Of a stretch of 64,000 bases of DNA, positions 10,503 to 21,250 are shown piece by piece. The notes beneath the pieces were generated by a model, which saw only the letters and a list, made by a program, of their open reading frames with translations, did no database searches and was not told the DNA's origin. The stretch is from Gigaspora margarita (taxonomy: Eukaryota > Glomeromycota > Glomeromycetes > Diversisporales > Gigasporaceae). The position numbers and the translations under genes are program-made. Where the stretch lies: positions 793,181 through 857,180 of the forward strand of contig WTPW01000019.1 of NCBI GenBank assembly GCA_009809945.1, in the 5' to 3' direction. Position 1 is the stretch's first letter; every line of letters starts with the position of its first letter.

Positions 10503-10869
10503 CAGGTCTACTAAAATGTACCTATAGTGTTTTATACTATATTACACAAATCCATTAGAATAGCCAATCAAAATTTAAGATCAGGTGTAACATAAAATTT
10601 CAGTTTTTTGTTTATTTTTTAAAAAAAAACATTCATATCGCAAAAGTATGCTTATGAAACTACCTTTGGGGCTTTAATAAAAAAAATTCCTTGCTAAATT
10701 TTGTATATACTAATGCTCCTGATAAAATCCCAGGTCTTATCCTAACCCTAAGGTAATAAAATTTTATTTTTTGTTTTATAAAAATTTATTTTTTTGTTTT
10801 TGTTACACAGATTTGCAAATCTAATTTACCTATGGTGTAAAACACTATAGGCGTATTTTATATTATCTG
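10503..10869. mobile_element. hAT-type MITE, CRGATMTAMTAAAATG ends, empty copy
   Basis: 367 bp with inverted ends CAGGTCTACTAAAATG and CAGATAATATAAAATACG, flanked by identical TTTTTAAT on both sides (8 bp, as in hAT). It contains CCTAACCCTAAGG. A second copy at 50,797-55,639 is the same element interrupted by a 4.5-kb insertion, so this copy serves as the empty-site reference. Confidence 0.8.
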
Positions 10870-10929
10870 TTTTTAATTTATATTAATTTTTAATTTATTA
10901 TTTTATAATGAATTTAACTACAAATCACT

Positions 10930-12290
10930 GGTAGTGATCATCACCGGTTATACAAGGAGAATATAAAAAGATAAGTTTTTCAATATTTTTTTTTTTGGCT
11001 TTTGTCTTTTTTTTTTTTTTATATATGTGTATTATAGTGTTAGTACTGTACTAACACTTATACTGTATTTATTTCTTTTTAGATAGTAGATTCGTCGTTG
11101 GTATCATCTAGTTCAGTTCTCCTTTTGTCAGTTGGTTCCTTTTTTTGCGTCGTTGGTGTCGTCCTGTTGGTGCTTCTTTCGTTGTTGGTGTTGTTCAGTT
11201 TAGTTCTTTTTTCGTTAGTTGGTGCCTTTTCTTGTATCGTCGGTGTTGTCCAGTTGGTGCTTCTTTCGCTAGTTGGTGCATTGCGTCATTGGTGTCATCC
11301 TGTTTGGTGTTTTTTTTACGTCCTTTTGCACGTTGTTGGAGTTGCTCAATTCGGTACTTCTTTTGTTGTTGGAGTCGACCATTCCGTTATTGGGTCATTT
11401 AGCTTAATGTTTATTTTTGGCGCCTTCTTTTCTTTAGTATAGTTTGTCATGCAGTTCTTCTATTCTCAGTTAGAAAAGTATAGAGTTTTTTTCATTCGTA
11501 CCTTTTTTTCATTTACTGATTACTAATGTGCTTTCTTTATGAGTTTCCGCTGTTGGAGTTGTCGTCTAGTTTGGTGATTCTTTATTTCTGATGCGGTTCT
11601 TTTCGTAAGTGGCTTTTGTCATATAGTATTGATCTTTTGTATGTCTTCGAATTCGTTTTAGTAAAGTATATAGTCTTTTTTTTCTGGTGATTTTTTTCAT
11701 TTACATGATTATAATATGCTTTCTTCATGAGTTTTCATCCTTGGAGTCGTTCATTCCAGTATTTCATCATCGTTGAAGTCGTTCGTTCTGGTGTTTCTTC
11801 ATCATTGAAGTCATTAATGATTCATTATTTCTGGCCTGTTCTTTTCGTAAGCAGCTTTTGGTGATGTTTTTATTGGAACTTAGTAGTTAGACAATTTGCC
11901 TTAGGGTTAGGGTTAGAATTAAGATTGTTTTAGATTTATTAAACATTTAGGAAAAAGGAGCAGAGCGGAAGCGGCAGCCGTAGCAAGCGACTACAAGGTG
12001 AGCAAAGTGAGCCCTGTAGGTATTGCTAAGCATAAGTGAAGTAACACAAAGTGTACAGGTTATGATAAAGCAGTTTATGGATATGTGTAGTTGTGCATAA
12101 CCAATAGATTAGTAAGATCCGCAATACTGTACTAAAATGAAATGAGTGAAACAATGAAATTTAATAAATAAATAATTTAAGTTAAATAAATTAAAATTGT
12201 CATTATTACGTATTATTACATATTGAGTAGGTATATAGTAGCAAATGTAATCATGTAATACCAGTAATCATCACTGCCGGTTATAGTTAG
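10930..12290. repeat. T-rich degenerate tandem array with GGAAAAAGGAGC tail, copy A
   Basis: The motif GTGATCATCACCGGTTAT at 10,936 and a relative GTAATCATCACTGCCGGTTA at 12,264 bracket the region. At 11,095-11,400 degenerate units of roughly 55-65 bp occur (GTCGTTGGTGTCGTCC, GTTGGTGCTTCTTTCG). At 11,903 comes TTAGGGTTAGGGTTAG and then TTTAGGAAAAAGGAGCAGAG with GCGG/AGCGA words. The long hydrophobic open frames (114 and 85 residues) are translations of the T-rich repeat and not credible proteins. Relatives occur at 30,350-31,905 and 46,685-47,830. Confidence 0.6.
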
Positions 12291-12893
12291 CAATATTCAT
12301 TTTATAATTTAATTTATTTATTGATTTAATTATTTTTTTATGTTTACTCTTTAACTTTCCCAAATCAATTCTGTAAAAAATGATAACCTGATAAAATAGT
12401 AACTTACCAAGTACATTAGACCCTCTTAAAACTGATCCTGTCAAATCTGATAAAAAATTAATCTAGCAAGCCCATTTCTGTTATATAAATCTAATAGTTC
12501 ACTATAGTTTCAAATCTAATAACCTCTTAAAACTAATATAAAACCTGTTCACTATGCATACTGATTCTGAAAGAGTCAACTGTAATAATAAGTATGTATC
12601 TATATTTCTGTTTTGTAAATTTGTTTTGTTATTCTTAAGTTTATCCATTAATAAATACTCTTTATTCTTACTAGCTAAATTAATACAAGTGAACTTGTTT
12701 TGCTATTTTTTACATCTATCCATAATAATGCTCTTTATTCTTACCAGCTAGATTAATTCAAATAAAATAATTTGAACATAATGATAAGTATTTGTAGTTT
12801 TGTTAACTAAATTAGTATGACTGAAAAGATTTAAACATACTGGTAAGTATTCATCTTCTTGGTTTGTGAATTTGTTTGCTATATTTACTAATA
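12291..12893. other. gene-free AT-rich stretch
   Basis: Diffuse repeats of words such as AAACTAATA and TTATTCTTACTAGCTA occur about every 90-120 bp between 12,400 and 12,800, suggesting an old degraded tandem duplication. No gene. Confidence 0.4.
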
Positions 12894-13214
12894 CCATATA
12901 TTCCTAAAAATAAGCTACCTTTTTTGGGCCAAAAATTATATGAAAAAACATGAAGTAGCTTATTTTTAAATTGTTAAATTTTTTGAAAAATTAGAAAAAA
13001 ATACTAATAAAAAGTTGTCCTAATGACGTAAAATTTTTATTATAAGTGTATTTTTGTATCCTGAACAAGTTTACTTAGTAGCACTTTTGAGATTTACTTA
13101 GTAAAATTAGAATATTTATATGTAGCAACTGCTAATACGTTTTTTAAGATTTTTGAAAAAAATCAGAAGGGTAGCTTATTTTCGGAGTAGCTTATTTTTG
13201 GGAAAATATAGTAT
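12894..13214. repeat. MITE, CAAAAATAAGCTACC-type ends
   Basis: Left TATATTCCTAAAAATAAGC and right (inverse) TATATTTTCCCAAAAATAAG form inverted ends; the right end has a second AGCTTATTTTCGG word. The same end motif occurs alone at about 260-280. The interior carries AAGTTTACTTAGTAGCAC, a word dispersed across the window. Confidence 0.55.
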
Positions 13215-13702
13215 CAATTCTTAATAGTAAGCGAAGTGATTTGAACATAAGGTAAGTAAATATTAACTTTTGCTTTGTAACCTTGTTTTGCCATTCTTTG
13301 GTTATACTAATGCGAAAATAAATATCGAGATGTTAGCTAATCAGCAGGAAAAACAAATACTTAATATTACCAGAACTATAAAGAAAAAACCAACGATGAT
13401 TCAAACTATAGCACCAATAATAGTTTCAATAGCAGCTCTTGTACTGAATCCAAACTATTCCAGTGGCGAGAATAAAGTATATATAAAATATAGATCATAG
13501 ATTCAATGATTTTAATAAAAAAAATTCTGAAATCAGTCAATCAACAATCAGTATTATTCAGACCAAGTATTACCTGAGCAGATCTTTGTGTGTGTCTGAA
13601 CCCATATCGATTCTAATAAATCAAGGGTCCAAACTTGGTCCATCAATGGACCAGACTAGACCCGAACTGGGCCCAGATCTTTTGTAAAACACTACTAAAA
13701 AC

Positions 13703-14402
13703 TAATAAGTAAAGCTTCTTTGGCTTCTAATTAAAAGTTGTAGAGCTTATTTTTTTAATTTAATAGTAGTTAAATCATCAAAATCAGCCCAGTGGATCCC
13801 AAGATACTTGGGATCAAAAAAGAGAACATATGCAAATTTACTATTACACAAAGCACTATAAGCTATTAAACAAAAAATCGTGATTTTTACAAAATTTTAT
13901 TATTATAATTGACTTTGAGCTCTTAAATAAAGTTGTTCTTTAGCTCAAAAAACTAGTTTAAGATACATTTTATTGTTTTATTAGTAAAATTTTTTATTAT
14001 AATAAAAAATCTTTTCAAAACATATGTAAAAAAACAATATAAAGTTAAAAAAGTTATCAAACGAAAAATTATGATTTGTACAGAATTTTATTATTACAAT
14101 TGACTTTTAGCTCTTAAGTAAAGTTGTTCTTTGGCTCAAAAAAATGCTAGTTTCTTAAAATACAATTTATTATTTTATTAGTAAAATTTTTCACTACAAT
14201 AAAAAAACTTTTCAAAACCTATATAAAGAAAAATAATTTATTATATAATAGTGAATTTACTGATTCTTATATTCTCTTTTTTGATCCCAAGTATTTTGGG
14301 ATCCACTGGGCTAATTTTAATAATTTAACTACTATTAGAATTAGAAAAATGAGCTCTACAACTTTTAATTAGAAGCCAAAGAAGGTTTATTTATTAGTTT
14401 TC
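13703..14402. repeat. foldback element with internal tandem duplication
   Basis: Arms of about 140 bp (AAGCTTCTTTGGCTTCTAATT, GCCCAGTGGATCCCAAGAT) recur inverted at 14,265-14,402. The loop contains two tandem copies of about 190 bp (13,865-14,040 and 14,055-14,235), each carrying GACTTTGAGCTCTTAA-like and AAAGTTGTTCTTTRGCTC words. The left tip continues across the hAT insertion at 9,296-13,694: AACCTAAAAAC there matches AACTTGAAAAC in the right arm. Confidence 0.7.
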
Positions 14403-14529
14403 AAGTTAAAATTATAATATACATATATTATATTAATTTTAAAAATAGAAAAATCTTGTATACTATGATGGAAATAGCAAAATACCATAATGGAAATAGG
14501 TATTCTCTTTATTTAATCAATAATCATTC

Positions 14530-15790
14530 TGCGAACCATTTAATAAAACGAAATTTGATCATCTTATTAAACAATGCATTATTAAATGTAATCAATTTTT
14601 TTTAATCACTGAGAATGAAGAACTTGTATCGATTTTTAAATTTTTAGATTCTCACGCAGCAGGTATAATATTTATTAGAATACTACTTGAGGATAAAAAG
14701 ATAAGTACTAAGTTTTTTTTTTTAATAGCACCTATGGCCGATTTAGTAAAAAGATATATAGTGTATGATTTTGAAATAAAACAAAGAAGGCTTCAAAGAA
14801 AGTTGCAAGAAATTCTTGGAGGTATAGCTGTAACATAACTCTGGACATCTCTTATATAGGTCATAACTGGATTTTGGTCAATTTTGACCTAATTTGCTAA
14901 AAATGACAAAATCTATTTACTTTAATAACTTCTAATTTAGTAATCAGAATTGAATAAACTTTTTTTTTATGGATGCGCCTTACTGTGAGCTTTATTTTAA
15001 AAAAAAGTTTATTTAAATTGGACTATTGGATGTCAAGATAATTGCCAAAAACTGTTTTTTGCTTATTAAATTTTAGATGTTTTTGCTAAAAAATTTCAAA
15101 TATAATCTTTATACTAGATGTTTGGGGTTCTGCCGTAACTACTAATATATAGATGAATAATACTAGTAACAAATCATTTATGGCTATAACTATCCACTAT
15201 CTAAATATATCATGGAAGCTTAAAAATATGTTGTTAGATTTTGTTAGTATGAAAGAGGATGCTGCAATTTTTGATGAAATGGAAACATGTCTTCAAGAAA
15301 TGGAAATTATCTTAAAATTAGTTACAATTACTCGTAACAATGCATTATCTTAATAGTTTTTGCAAGACTTTGCATATTCTTTGTCATAAATTGGTATCAA
15401 GTTTAATAGTATACAACAATCGGTACAATATTTTAGATATATTTTAAATCTTGTAGTACAAAGCATATTAGATATTGTGAGAATGGAATTAGAAAGAATT
15501 AGTAATTTTTTTTTTATTATTGAAATTGGGCCGATTTGTAGATCTTATTATTATTATTAATTTTATATTAATTTATTTTTTTTAGCTGCAATCATTAATT
15601 AAAAGTGTTAGAGGAACATTAAAACATTGCAAAAGGTTGCAAAAAGCATATCAAATTGATGTAAGCACAAGGTAAAATTCTACTTTTGAAATGTGTAATC
15701 AGACTATAGAGTTGCAAATAGTACTAGATTGCATTGCTTTAGCTAAATCAGACTCGTAGGCATATGTTCTTAGTGAGGATAAATGGGATA
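14530..15790 (+). pseudogene. hAT transposase central remnant
   Basis: Broken frames carry hAT-type segments in the proper order: FDHLIKQCIIKCNQFFLI with a following hydrophobic stretch; NNTSNKSFMAITIHYL and WKLKNMLLDF (15,153-15,240), the conserved strand before the catalytic core; FNSIQQSVQYFRYILNLV (about 15,391-15,450), equivalent to the usual 'HxxHxxNL' block with its key residues lost; then, after an apparent intron ending TTTTTTTTAG near 15,585, VRGTLKHCKRLQKAYQIDVS followed by a stop and NSTFEM, matching the hAT 'DVSTRWNST' block with Trp replaced by a stop. Clearly non-functional. Confidence 0.75.
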
Positions 15791-15799
15791 AATAAAACT

Positions 15800-16112
15800 T
15801 GTCGTCAAAGTTTTAAAACTATTTAAAAATAGTTAGTAAACTATATTGTAATATAGTTTATTAGATTTATATTAATAAATGTATTACATTAAATATTTAT
15901 ATATAATTTTTTTAGTAACAATCATCATATTAGTATCCAAATATTCAACATTATTGTCCGAAGCGAAGCGTAGTACCTTTAGTTTCTGCATATCATGATA
16001 CAAAAGTTACTTTCTTGACGCATCATATATTAAAATATCAAAAACGCAACTTTGCACTTTCTGTCTGTCCACTCACATGATTTTTAAATTATTTTTAATT
16101 GGCCAATTTATG
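15800..16112. other. gene-free stretch
   Basis: AT-rich. GTCCGAAGCGAAGCGTAGTA at about 15,958 followed by CGCAACTTTGCACTTTCTG and CTGTCTGTCCACTCAC near 16,045-16,077 looks like one end of a repeat whose partner would lie in or past the assembly gap. No gene. Confidence 0.4.
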
Positions 16113-16409
16113 AAATTGTTAATAACTTTTGATCTACTGGTCCGTTTTGGATAATTTAACTATCAAAATGTTCGTCTCAATAAGACGATTCTAACAAGCC
16201 CAAAATCGTTAAAATCCAATTACAGTATCCCAAGATCGTTCACCACTAAGTAAATTTCTTTACTATTGAATAACTTTTGATCTACTGGGCCGTTTTGAAT
16301 GAATTAACCACAAAAATGTTCGTCTCAGTGAGACGATTCTAACAAGCTAAAAACTGTTAAATTCCAATCACAGGATCCTAAGATCGATAAAGATTTATCA
16401 ATCATTTAA
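16113..16409. repeat. two tandem copies of the CGTCTC/AGACG module
   Basis: Two direct copies about 145 bp apart of GATCTACTGGTCCGTTTTGG, GTTCGTCTCAATAAGACGAT, TCTAACAAGC, and AAAATCCAATTACAGTATCC. The same module in inverted pairs forms foldbacks at 19,500-19,815 and 61,574-61,940. The gap starts right after copy two, so a further inverted arm is probably missing. Confidence 0.8.
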
Positions 16410-17132
16410 NNNNNNNNNNNNNNNNNNNNNNNNNNNNNNNNNNNNNNNNNNNNNNNNNNNNNNNNNNNNNNNNNNNNNNNNNNNNNNNNNNNNNNNNNNN
16501 NNNNNNNNNNNNNNNNNNNNNNNNNNNNNNNNNNNNNNNNNNNNNNNNNNNNNNNNNNNNNNNNNNNNNNNNNNNNNNNNNNNNNNNNNNNNNNNNNNNN
16601 NNNNNNNNNNNNNNNNNNNNNNNNNNNNNNNNNNNNNNNNNNNNNNNNNNNNNNNNNNNNNNNNNNNNNNNNNNNNNNNNNNNNNNNNNNNNNNNNNNNN
16701 NNNNNNNNNNNNNNNNNNNNNNNNNNNNNNNNNNNNNNNNNNNNNNNNNNNNNNNNNNNNNNNNNNNNNNNNNNNNNNNNNNNNNNNNNNNNNNNNNNNN
16801 NNNNNNNNNNNNNNNNNNNNNNNNNNNNNNNNNNNNNNNNNNNNNNNNNNNNNNNNNNNNNNNNNNNNNNNNNNNNNNNNNNNNNNNNNNNNNNNNNNNN
16901 NNNNNNNNNNNNNNNNNNNNNNNNNNNNNNNNNNNNNNNNNNNNNNNNNNNNNNNNNNNNNNNNNNNNNNNNNNNNNNNNNNNNNNNNNNNNNNNNNNNN
17001 NNNNNNNNNNNNNNNNNNNNNNNNNNNNNNNNNNNNNNNNNNNNNNNNNNNNNNNNNNNNNNNNNNNNNNNNNNNNNNNNNNNNNNNNNNNNNNNNNNNN
17101 NNNNNNNNNNNNNNNNNNNNNNNNNNNNNNNN
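16410..17132. other. assembly gap (723 N)
   Basis: Run of N. The flanks are hairpin-rich repeats (the module repeat on the left and a perfect hairpin GAATTTTCTATATTTT on the right), a likely cause of assembly failure. Confidence 1.
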
Positions 17133-17260
17133 GAATTTTCTATATTTTTATTAATAAAAATATAGAAAATTCAGCATCATGCAAAATTTTACTAATGAAT
17201 CATAACCTTAGGGCCCTAATTAAGTTTGTTTAAAACTAAATTCTACATTATTTTAGTATA

Positions 17261-17510
17261 TGGGGGTGAGTCAATAGAAAAGGGACAAATCGTTTGTAGT
17301 AAAATTTTTAAAATTTTTAAATTAAAATATCTTGACAACTATTTAATCAAATTTGCTAAAAATTTTTTTATTTTAATCTTGAAATTATATAGAATTAAAA
17401 TAAAAAAAATCTATTAAATTTATTAAGATAGTTGTTAAGATATTTAAGCTTAAAGTCAAGAAAACTTTTACTTAGAAAAAATTTGTCCCTTTTCTATTGA
17501 CTCACCTCCA
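17261..17510. mobile_element. TATA-flanked MITE, TGGGGGTGAGTCAATAG ends
   Basis: Ends TGGGGGTGAGTCAATAGAAA and the inverse TGGAGGTGAGTCAATAGAAA, about 30 bp with one mismatch, flanked by TATA (17,257-17,260; 17,511-17,514). A TA duplication within a TATA site is possible, in which case it is mariner-like. The 63-residue open frame across it is a repeat by-product. Confidence 0.7.
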
Positions 17511-17514
17511 TATA

Positions 17515-18179
17515 ATTATTTAACTTTTTTAATTTTTGAAATAAAGATGAGTAAAATTGGTAAATTTTTATCAAAAGTGCATTTTTGCTTATCTTTATTT
17601 AAAAATTAAGAAAATTAAAAGAATATATACCAAAATAATGTATATTTTAGTGTTGAACAAAGTTTACTTAGAGCTTAAATTTATTATTCATTAGCAAAAT
17701 TTTGCATAATGCAGAATTTTCTATATTTTTATTAATAAAAAAATAAATAATTCTGTATTATGCAAAATTTTACTAATGAAATATGACTTTGAGCACTAAA
17801 TAAACTTTCTCAGCATGCAAAAATACATTATTATAGTATATAATAATATTTTAAATAAGTTTATTTAGAACCCAAAATTATAATCTATTAGTAAAATTTT
17901 GATAAAATTTTTTTAAAATTAACCAATCAGATTCGTCTTATGTGGGGGTACCTCCTTGATAAAAAAATATTACATAATATCTGATAAATTAGAGCATATA
18001 TAAAATTTATAGTACAAGAAATAAAAGTGAGTTATAGACAAACAATACTATGCTTTTACCTAATAAATAGCAAACTTTTTAATTATTTATATTTATATAA
18101 ATATTTGGCTTTGGACAAACAATGCTATGCATTTACCTAGTTAATAGTTGTTTCTTTGTATTATATGTTGCTTGAAACA
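17515..18179. other. AT-rich stretch with hairpins
   Basis: An inverted repeat at about 17,520-17,625 (AATTTTTGAAATAAAGATGA and its inverse) and another at about 17,705-17,765 (GCATAATGCAGAATT and its inverse), the latter related to the hairpin at 17,133. No gene. Confidence 0.5.
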
Positions 18180-18357
18180 CTTGGTGAAACTCAAAGAAAT
18201 AGTAATATACTGCAATAGCTTGTACGAGGATGTCGAGCTGCAACTGCTAAACTTTTGGGATATTGTTAAAAGACAAATATATGGCATATTTCGGCAATAG
18301 TATTAGATCTATGCCTTAAGTTATAATATTTTGAAGAGCTCAGATGGTTATTGCAAC
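18180..18357 (+). pseudogene. probable hAT transposase middle fragment
   Basis: One frame reads AATAKLLGYC, stop, KTNIWHISAIVLDLCLKL, stop, YFEELRW, resembling the hAT block in which 'KL..YY..T....IA.ILDPR.KL.YF' precedes the dimerisation domain. It is followed immediately by a TTA-flanked MITE. The assignment is by pattern only; the fragment is short and has lost the DPR residues. Confidence 0.5.
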
Positions 18358-18413
18358 TTAGGGGCATGCCATTTATCACATGATTTATACCATGGATACA
18401 TGGGTCAGGATAG

Positions 18414-18500
18414 TGATCATGTCTATATATAATATATATAATATATATATTACATTATATACGGTATATAATATATATATAATATATATGGGACAGTGTG
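18414..18500. repeat. TA-rich microsatellite
   Basis: Repeats of TATATAATATATATAA with small variations at the point where the MITE is interrupted. Confidence 0.7.
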
Positions 18501-18741
18501 AAAATGTAAATACACAAAAACTAAACATTATTTTCTCTACATATAAAAGTTTTTCAATTTTAGCTATTTATTTATAATTTTTTATTTCAAATAAAGAAAG
18601 ATCTAAGCTACATTTTGATATAATTTTTATTGTCATTTTATAATAAATTTATTTTATTATAAATTTTTTAAAAAATCCTATTTTTTAAAAAAAAAAAATT
18701 AAAAAAATTTTTTTTAAAAAAAAAAATATTTTCACCACCAA

Positions 18742-18795
18742 TATGCAACTTTAGAAGCTTGTACTATGCAACTTTAGAAGCTTGTACTATGCAAC
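18742..18795. repeat. 23-bp tandem repeat, about 2.3 units
   Basis: The unit TATGCAACTTTAGAAGCTTG plus TAC is repeated twice exactly, then starts a third time. Confidence 0.8.
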
Positions 18796-18807
18796 TGCCT
18801 TGCCATG

Positions 18808-19019
18808 TATATGCTAAATATACAGTTAAAATTTTAACTTAATTGGATAAGTAGTTGTTAAAATATAGATTAAAAACTAATTTTTTTTAATAAAGTTTTA
18901 TATATAACTATATATAGTAATTTTATATATAGTAATTATTATTAAATATTTAAAAATTTATATTTTAACAACTACTGATTCAATTAAGCTAAAATTTTAA
19001 CTATATATTTAGCATATAT
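18808..19019. repeat. foldback element, ATATGCTAAATATACAGT arms
   Basis: The left arm ATATGCTAAATATACAGTTA with AAAATTTTAACTTAATTG is repeated in inverse at 18,960-19,019. AT-rich loop, no gene. Confidence 0.65.
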
Positions 19020-19499
19020 ATAGCAATATACTTATATAATAAAAACTTACAAAATTGTAAATTAGTAACAAAAATATAGTTATTTTTAAAAGGTATTTTT
19101 TTGTTTTTTTTTTAAAAAAATACTAAATTTTAAAAACATTATTACACAACAATATGTATATAAAAAGATAATAAATTTTATATTAATAGATAGCTTAGAA
19201 TTGGTTTATTTAGTACAAAAAAATTATAAATAGATAATTAAAAATTAAAAACTTTTATATATAGATAAATTAATTATTTAATTTTAATTTATTCATATTT
19301 TTGCGTTTTACAAATTGAAAAAATAAGTCATTAATAAAAATTTTTACAGAAATAAAATTTTTTAATAAAATTAACATTAAACTAAATCTGCAGACCTGAG
19401 TAATAAATAGATGCATTTAAATGCTTATATTAAATTTCAAAATTTTTTTTTTATTATAAGATATGTCGGGTATCTACATTTTTGAACTGAATCATATAT

Positions 19500-19815
19500 T
19501 ATTTAATATTAAGTAACTTTTTTTCTACTGGTCTGTTTTAGATGATTTTACTACCAAAATGTTCATCTCAATAAGACGATTCTAACAAGCCCAAAATCAT
19601 TAAAATCCAATTACAAAGTTACAAGATCGTTAAGGTTTTGCATTTTTATACATATATATATTAAAATTTATATATATAATAATACAAAACCTTAGTGATC
19701 TTGTGATCCTGTAATTGGATTTTAGGGCTTGTTAGAATCATCTCATTGAGACAAACATTTTGGTAGTAAAATCATCCAAAACGGACTAGTATATCAAGAG
19801 TTATTTAATATTATA
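19500..19815. repeat. foldback made of two inverted CGTCTC/AGACG modules
   Basis: Left arm: TCTACTGGTCTGTTTTAGAT, TACCAAAATGTTCATCTCAA, TAAGACGATTCTAACAAGCC. The right arm repeats this in inverse with about 88% identity, separated by an AT-rich loop of about 50 bp. The poly(A) retroposon starts 36 bp beyond its right tip. Confidence 0.8.
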
Positions 19816-19851
19816 TATATTTATATAATATATTATAAATATTAGTCGTTA

Positions 19852-20670
19852 GAGCCTTTGGGCGCACAAATCCAAGGAACTGGAGAAACAGAAACCCGTT
19901 TGGCAAGCCCCGAGTAAGGAGGTAGCAAAGATCTTTGACAGTGCTACCAAAACCAGAATATAGGAAACCAGAGCCAGAGAATCAGACGATAAGATCCTCG
20001 AGGAGGGGGTTCACCAACCTGGCCGCCGGAATCGCACTGGAGAAAAGGACCTATGTTTCGGAATTAGGTACCAAGGAAAGAAGACCATATCGACCCTTCC
20101 GGGCTAACTGGTTTGGAAGTTTGTGGATCTGGTATAAGGACCAGTAGGATGGTGAGGTCGGTGCTGGGGTTAGAGCGAACCTTACAAGGGCAAAAGTAGG
20201 TAATGGTAGCGGTTTAGGTAACCCCTGGACTGCAAGTGTATAGGTAAAGCTGTAGCGTAAGTTACCGAAGTGTAGGTAATATCTGGGTGGGACAGAGACT
20301 GCTCTACCAAGTTTTCTGTCGAGAATAAATTAGTCCTAAGGGTAGTGATTAGCATCCGGTACGAACTCTAGGTTTAGAAACTGGTGGCTGTACCGGTGAT
20401 ACAAGATGGGTTGGCAGGCAGATCAGAGACCAGAGGGTTTAAATAGGCAATGCCGGTATGCGGGTTGCAGGTATGGCAGCTAGTGTAGGACCTTCGGGTG
20501 GCTACTTAAATAGGCAACCAAAAGTTGCAGGTGTGGCTAGTTGTACTCTCATCAATGTAACAAATGCCGGTATTCCCTTAAGTGGATACCAACGGCCCTA
20601 ATATCTTGAATAAAAAATTTCCAGTTCCCGAAGACGGACACTTTAAAAAAAAAAAAAATAAAATAAATAA
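19852..20670 (+). mobile_element. short poly(A) retroposon (LINE 3' fragment or SINE-like)
   Basis: A GC-richer block of about 820 bp ending in an A-rich tail (20,645-20,670) and flanked by identical copies of ATAAATATTAGTCGTTA (19,835-19,851 and 20,671-20,687), a long duplication typical of target-primed reverse transcription. It has one short frame (19,935-20,147, 70 residues) without a recognised domain and two internal near-repeats: AAATAGGCAATGCCGGTATG versus AAATAGGCAACCAAAAG, each followed by a GGTTGCAGGT-like word. I see no similarity to the 3' end of the LINE at 21.7-30 kb. The exact duplication points to fairly recent insertion. Confidence 0.8.
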
Positions 20671-20929
20671 ATAAATATTAGTCGTTATATTAACCAATTA
20701 GAATTGAGATTAGAGTGATCACACCATACATGGATGGGAGTGGCTATTAAGTAAAAAATATTACGTGATAAATAGCACACCTCTTACTAATCAAATCAAA
20801 GACATGTTAGTTTCATTTGTAGTATAAAATATATAACAAATAATATATTAATTAATACTATATGTATTATTTTATAGCATTAAAAATAAATATGAAAATC
20901 AATATGCACCAGTTTCTGGTTAAGATATA

Positions 20930-21250
20930 GTAAACTCGATTGCTAAAATGTCCACAATGAATATAATTTTACAAATTTACAAACGAACTCGTATTGAGTA
21001 TTAGAGTAAACTTGATATATACTTAAATACACTACTAGTTGATCCATGTATTGATATTCTAGAATGGTGGTGAATAAATGAAGCTAATTATCCAAACCTT
21101 TCAAAATTTGCTATAAACTGCCTTTTAATACTTGCTACAAGTGTTCCAAATAAACAAGTTTTTAGTATTAGTATTAATATAATAACTAAAAAGCAAAGTT
21201 GACTAAATGAAAAAATAGTGCGAATGGTGATGTGTTTAAGATTATGATAG
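20930..21250 (+). pseudogene. hAT C-terminal dimerisation domain remnant
   Basis: The frame reads DILEWW, stop, INEANYPNLSKFAINCLLIL, then ATSVPNKQVFSISI, then NEKIVRMVMCL. This is the hAT dimerisation signature (LxWW..N...YP.L...A...L.I.ATS.P.ER.FS) with ER replaced by KQ and several stops. It is the expected C-terminal end for the remnants at 14.5-15.8 and 18.2 kb. Confidence 0.8.

Larger units (their letters stand above)
9296..13694. mobile_element. hAT element with 8-bp duplication CTAAAAAC
   Basis: The ends TAGTATTCTATATGATTC and the inverse TAGTGTTTTACAAAAGATC share TAGTRTTYTA. They are flanked by identical CTAAAAAC at 9,288-9,295 and 13,695-13,702. Subterminal AGATCTGGRYCC-type words occur near both ends. 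No transposase is left; the interior consists of later insertions (9,357-9,506; 9,812-10,378; 10,503-10,869; the array near 10,930-12,290). It interrupted the left arm of the foldback whose right arm ends at 14,402. Confidence 0.75.
9009..14499. mobile_element. composite insertion bounded by CTATTTCCACTATGG inverted ends
   Basis: CTATTTCCACTATGGTATTT at 9,009 and its inverse at about 14,457-14,499 form inverted repeats that extend at least 80 bp inward with about 80-85% identity. Outside the pair, hAT transposase remnants lie on both sides. Inside are only other inserted elements, so this is a non-autonomous element later filled by a 4.4-kb hAT and MITEs. Confidence 0.6.
18361..20783. mobile_element. 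Tourist-like MITE, family 2, copy 1, split by insertions
   Basis: The left half begins GGGGCATGCCATTTATCACA and runs through CATGGATACATGGGTCAGGA to GTGATCATG. The right half (about 20,700-20,783) runs GTGATCACACCATACATGGA to TATTACGTGATAAATAGCAC, then ACCTC. Flanking TTA occurs at 18,358-18,360 and 20,784-20,786. An uninterrupted relative of 167 bp lies at 56,002-56,168, so about 2.2 kb of AT-rich repeats, a foldback and a retroposon entered this MITE later. Confidence 0.75.

Noticed and set aside
11098-11442. 114- and 85-residue hydrophobic open frames
   Set aside because: They are two frames of the same T-rich degenerate tandem repeat; composition is only Val/Leu/Ser/Phe/Cys and no start context or domain is seen.
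13270-13500. 76-residue open frame near 13.3 kb
   Set aside because: It has a fairly ordinary composition but no domain, no intron signals and no second copy; it lies inside a hAT element. Too weak to call.
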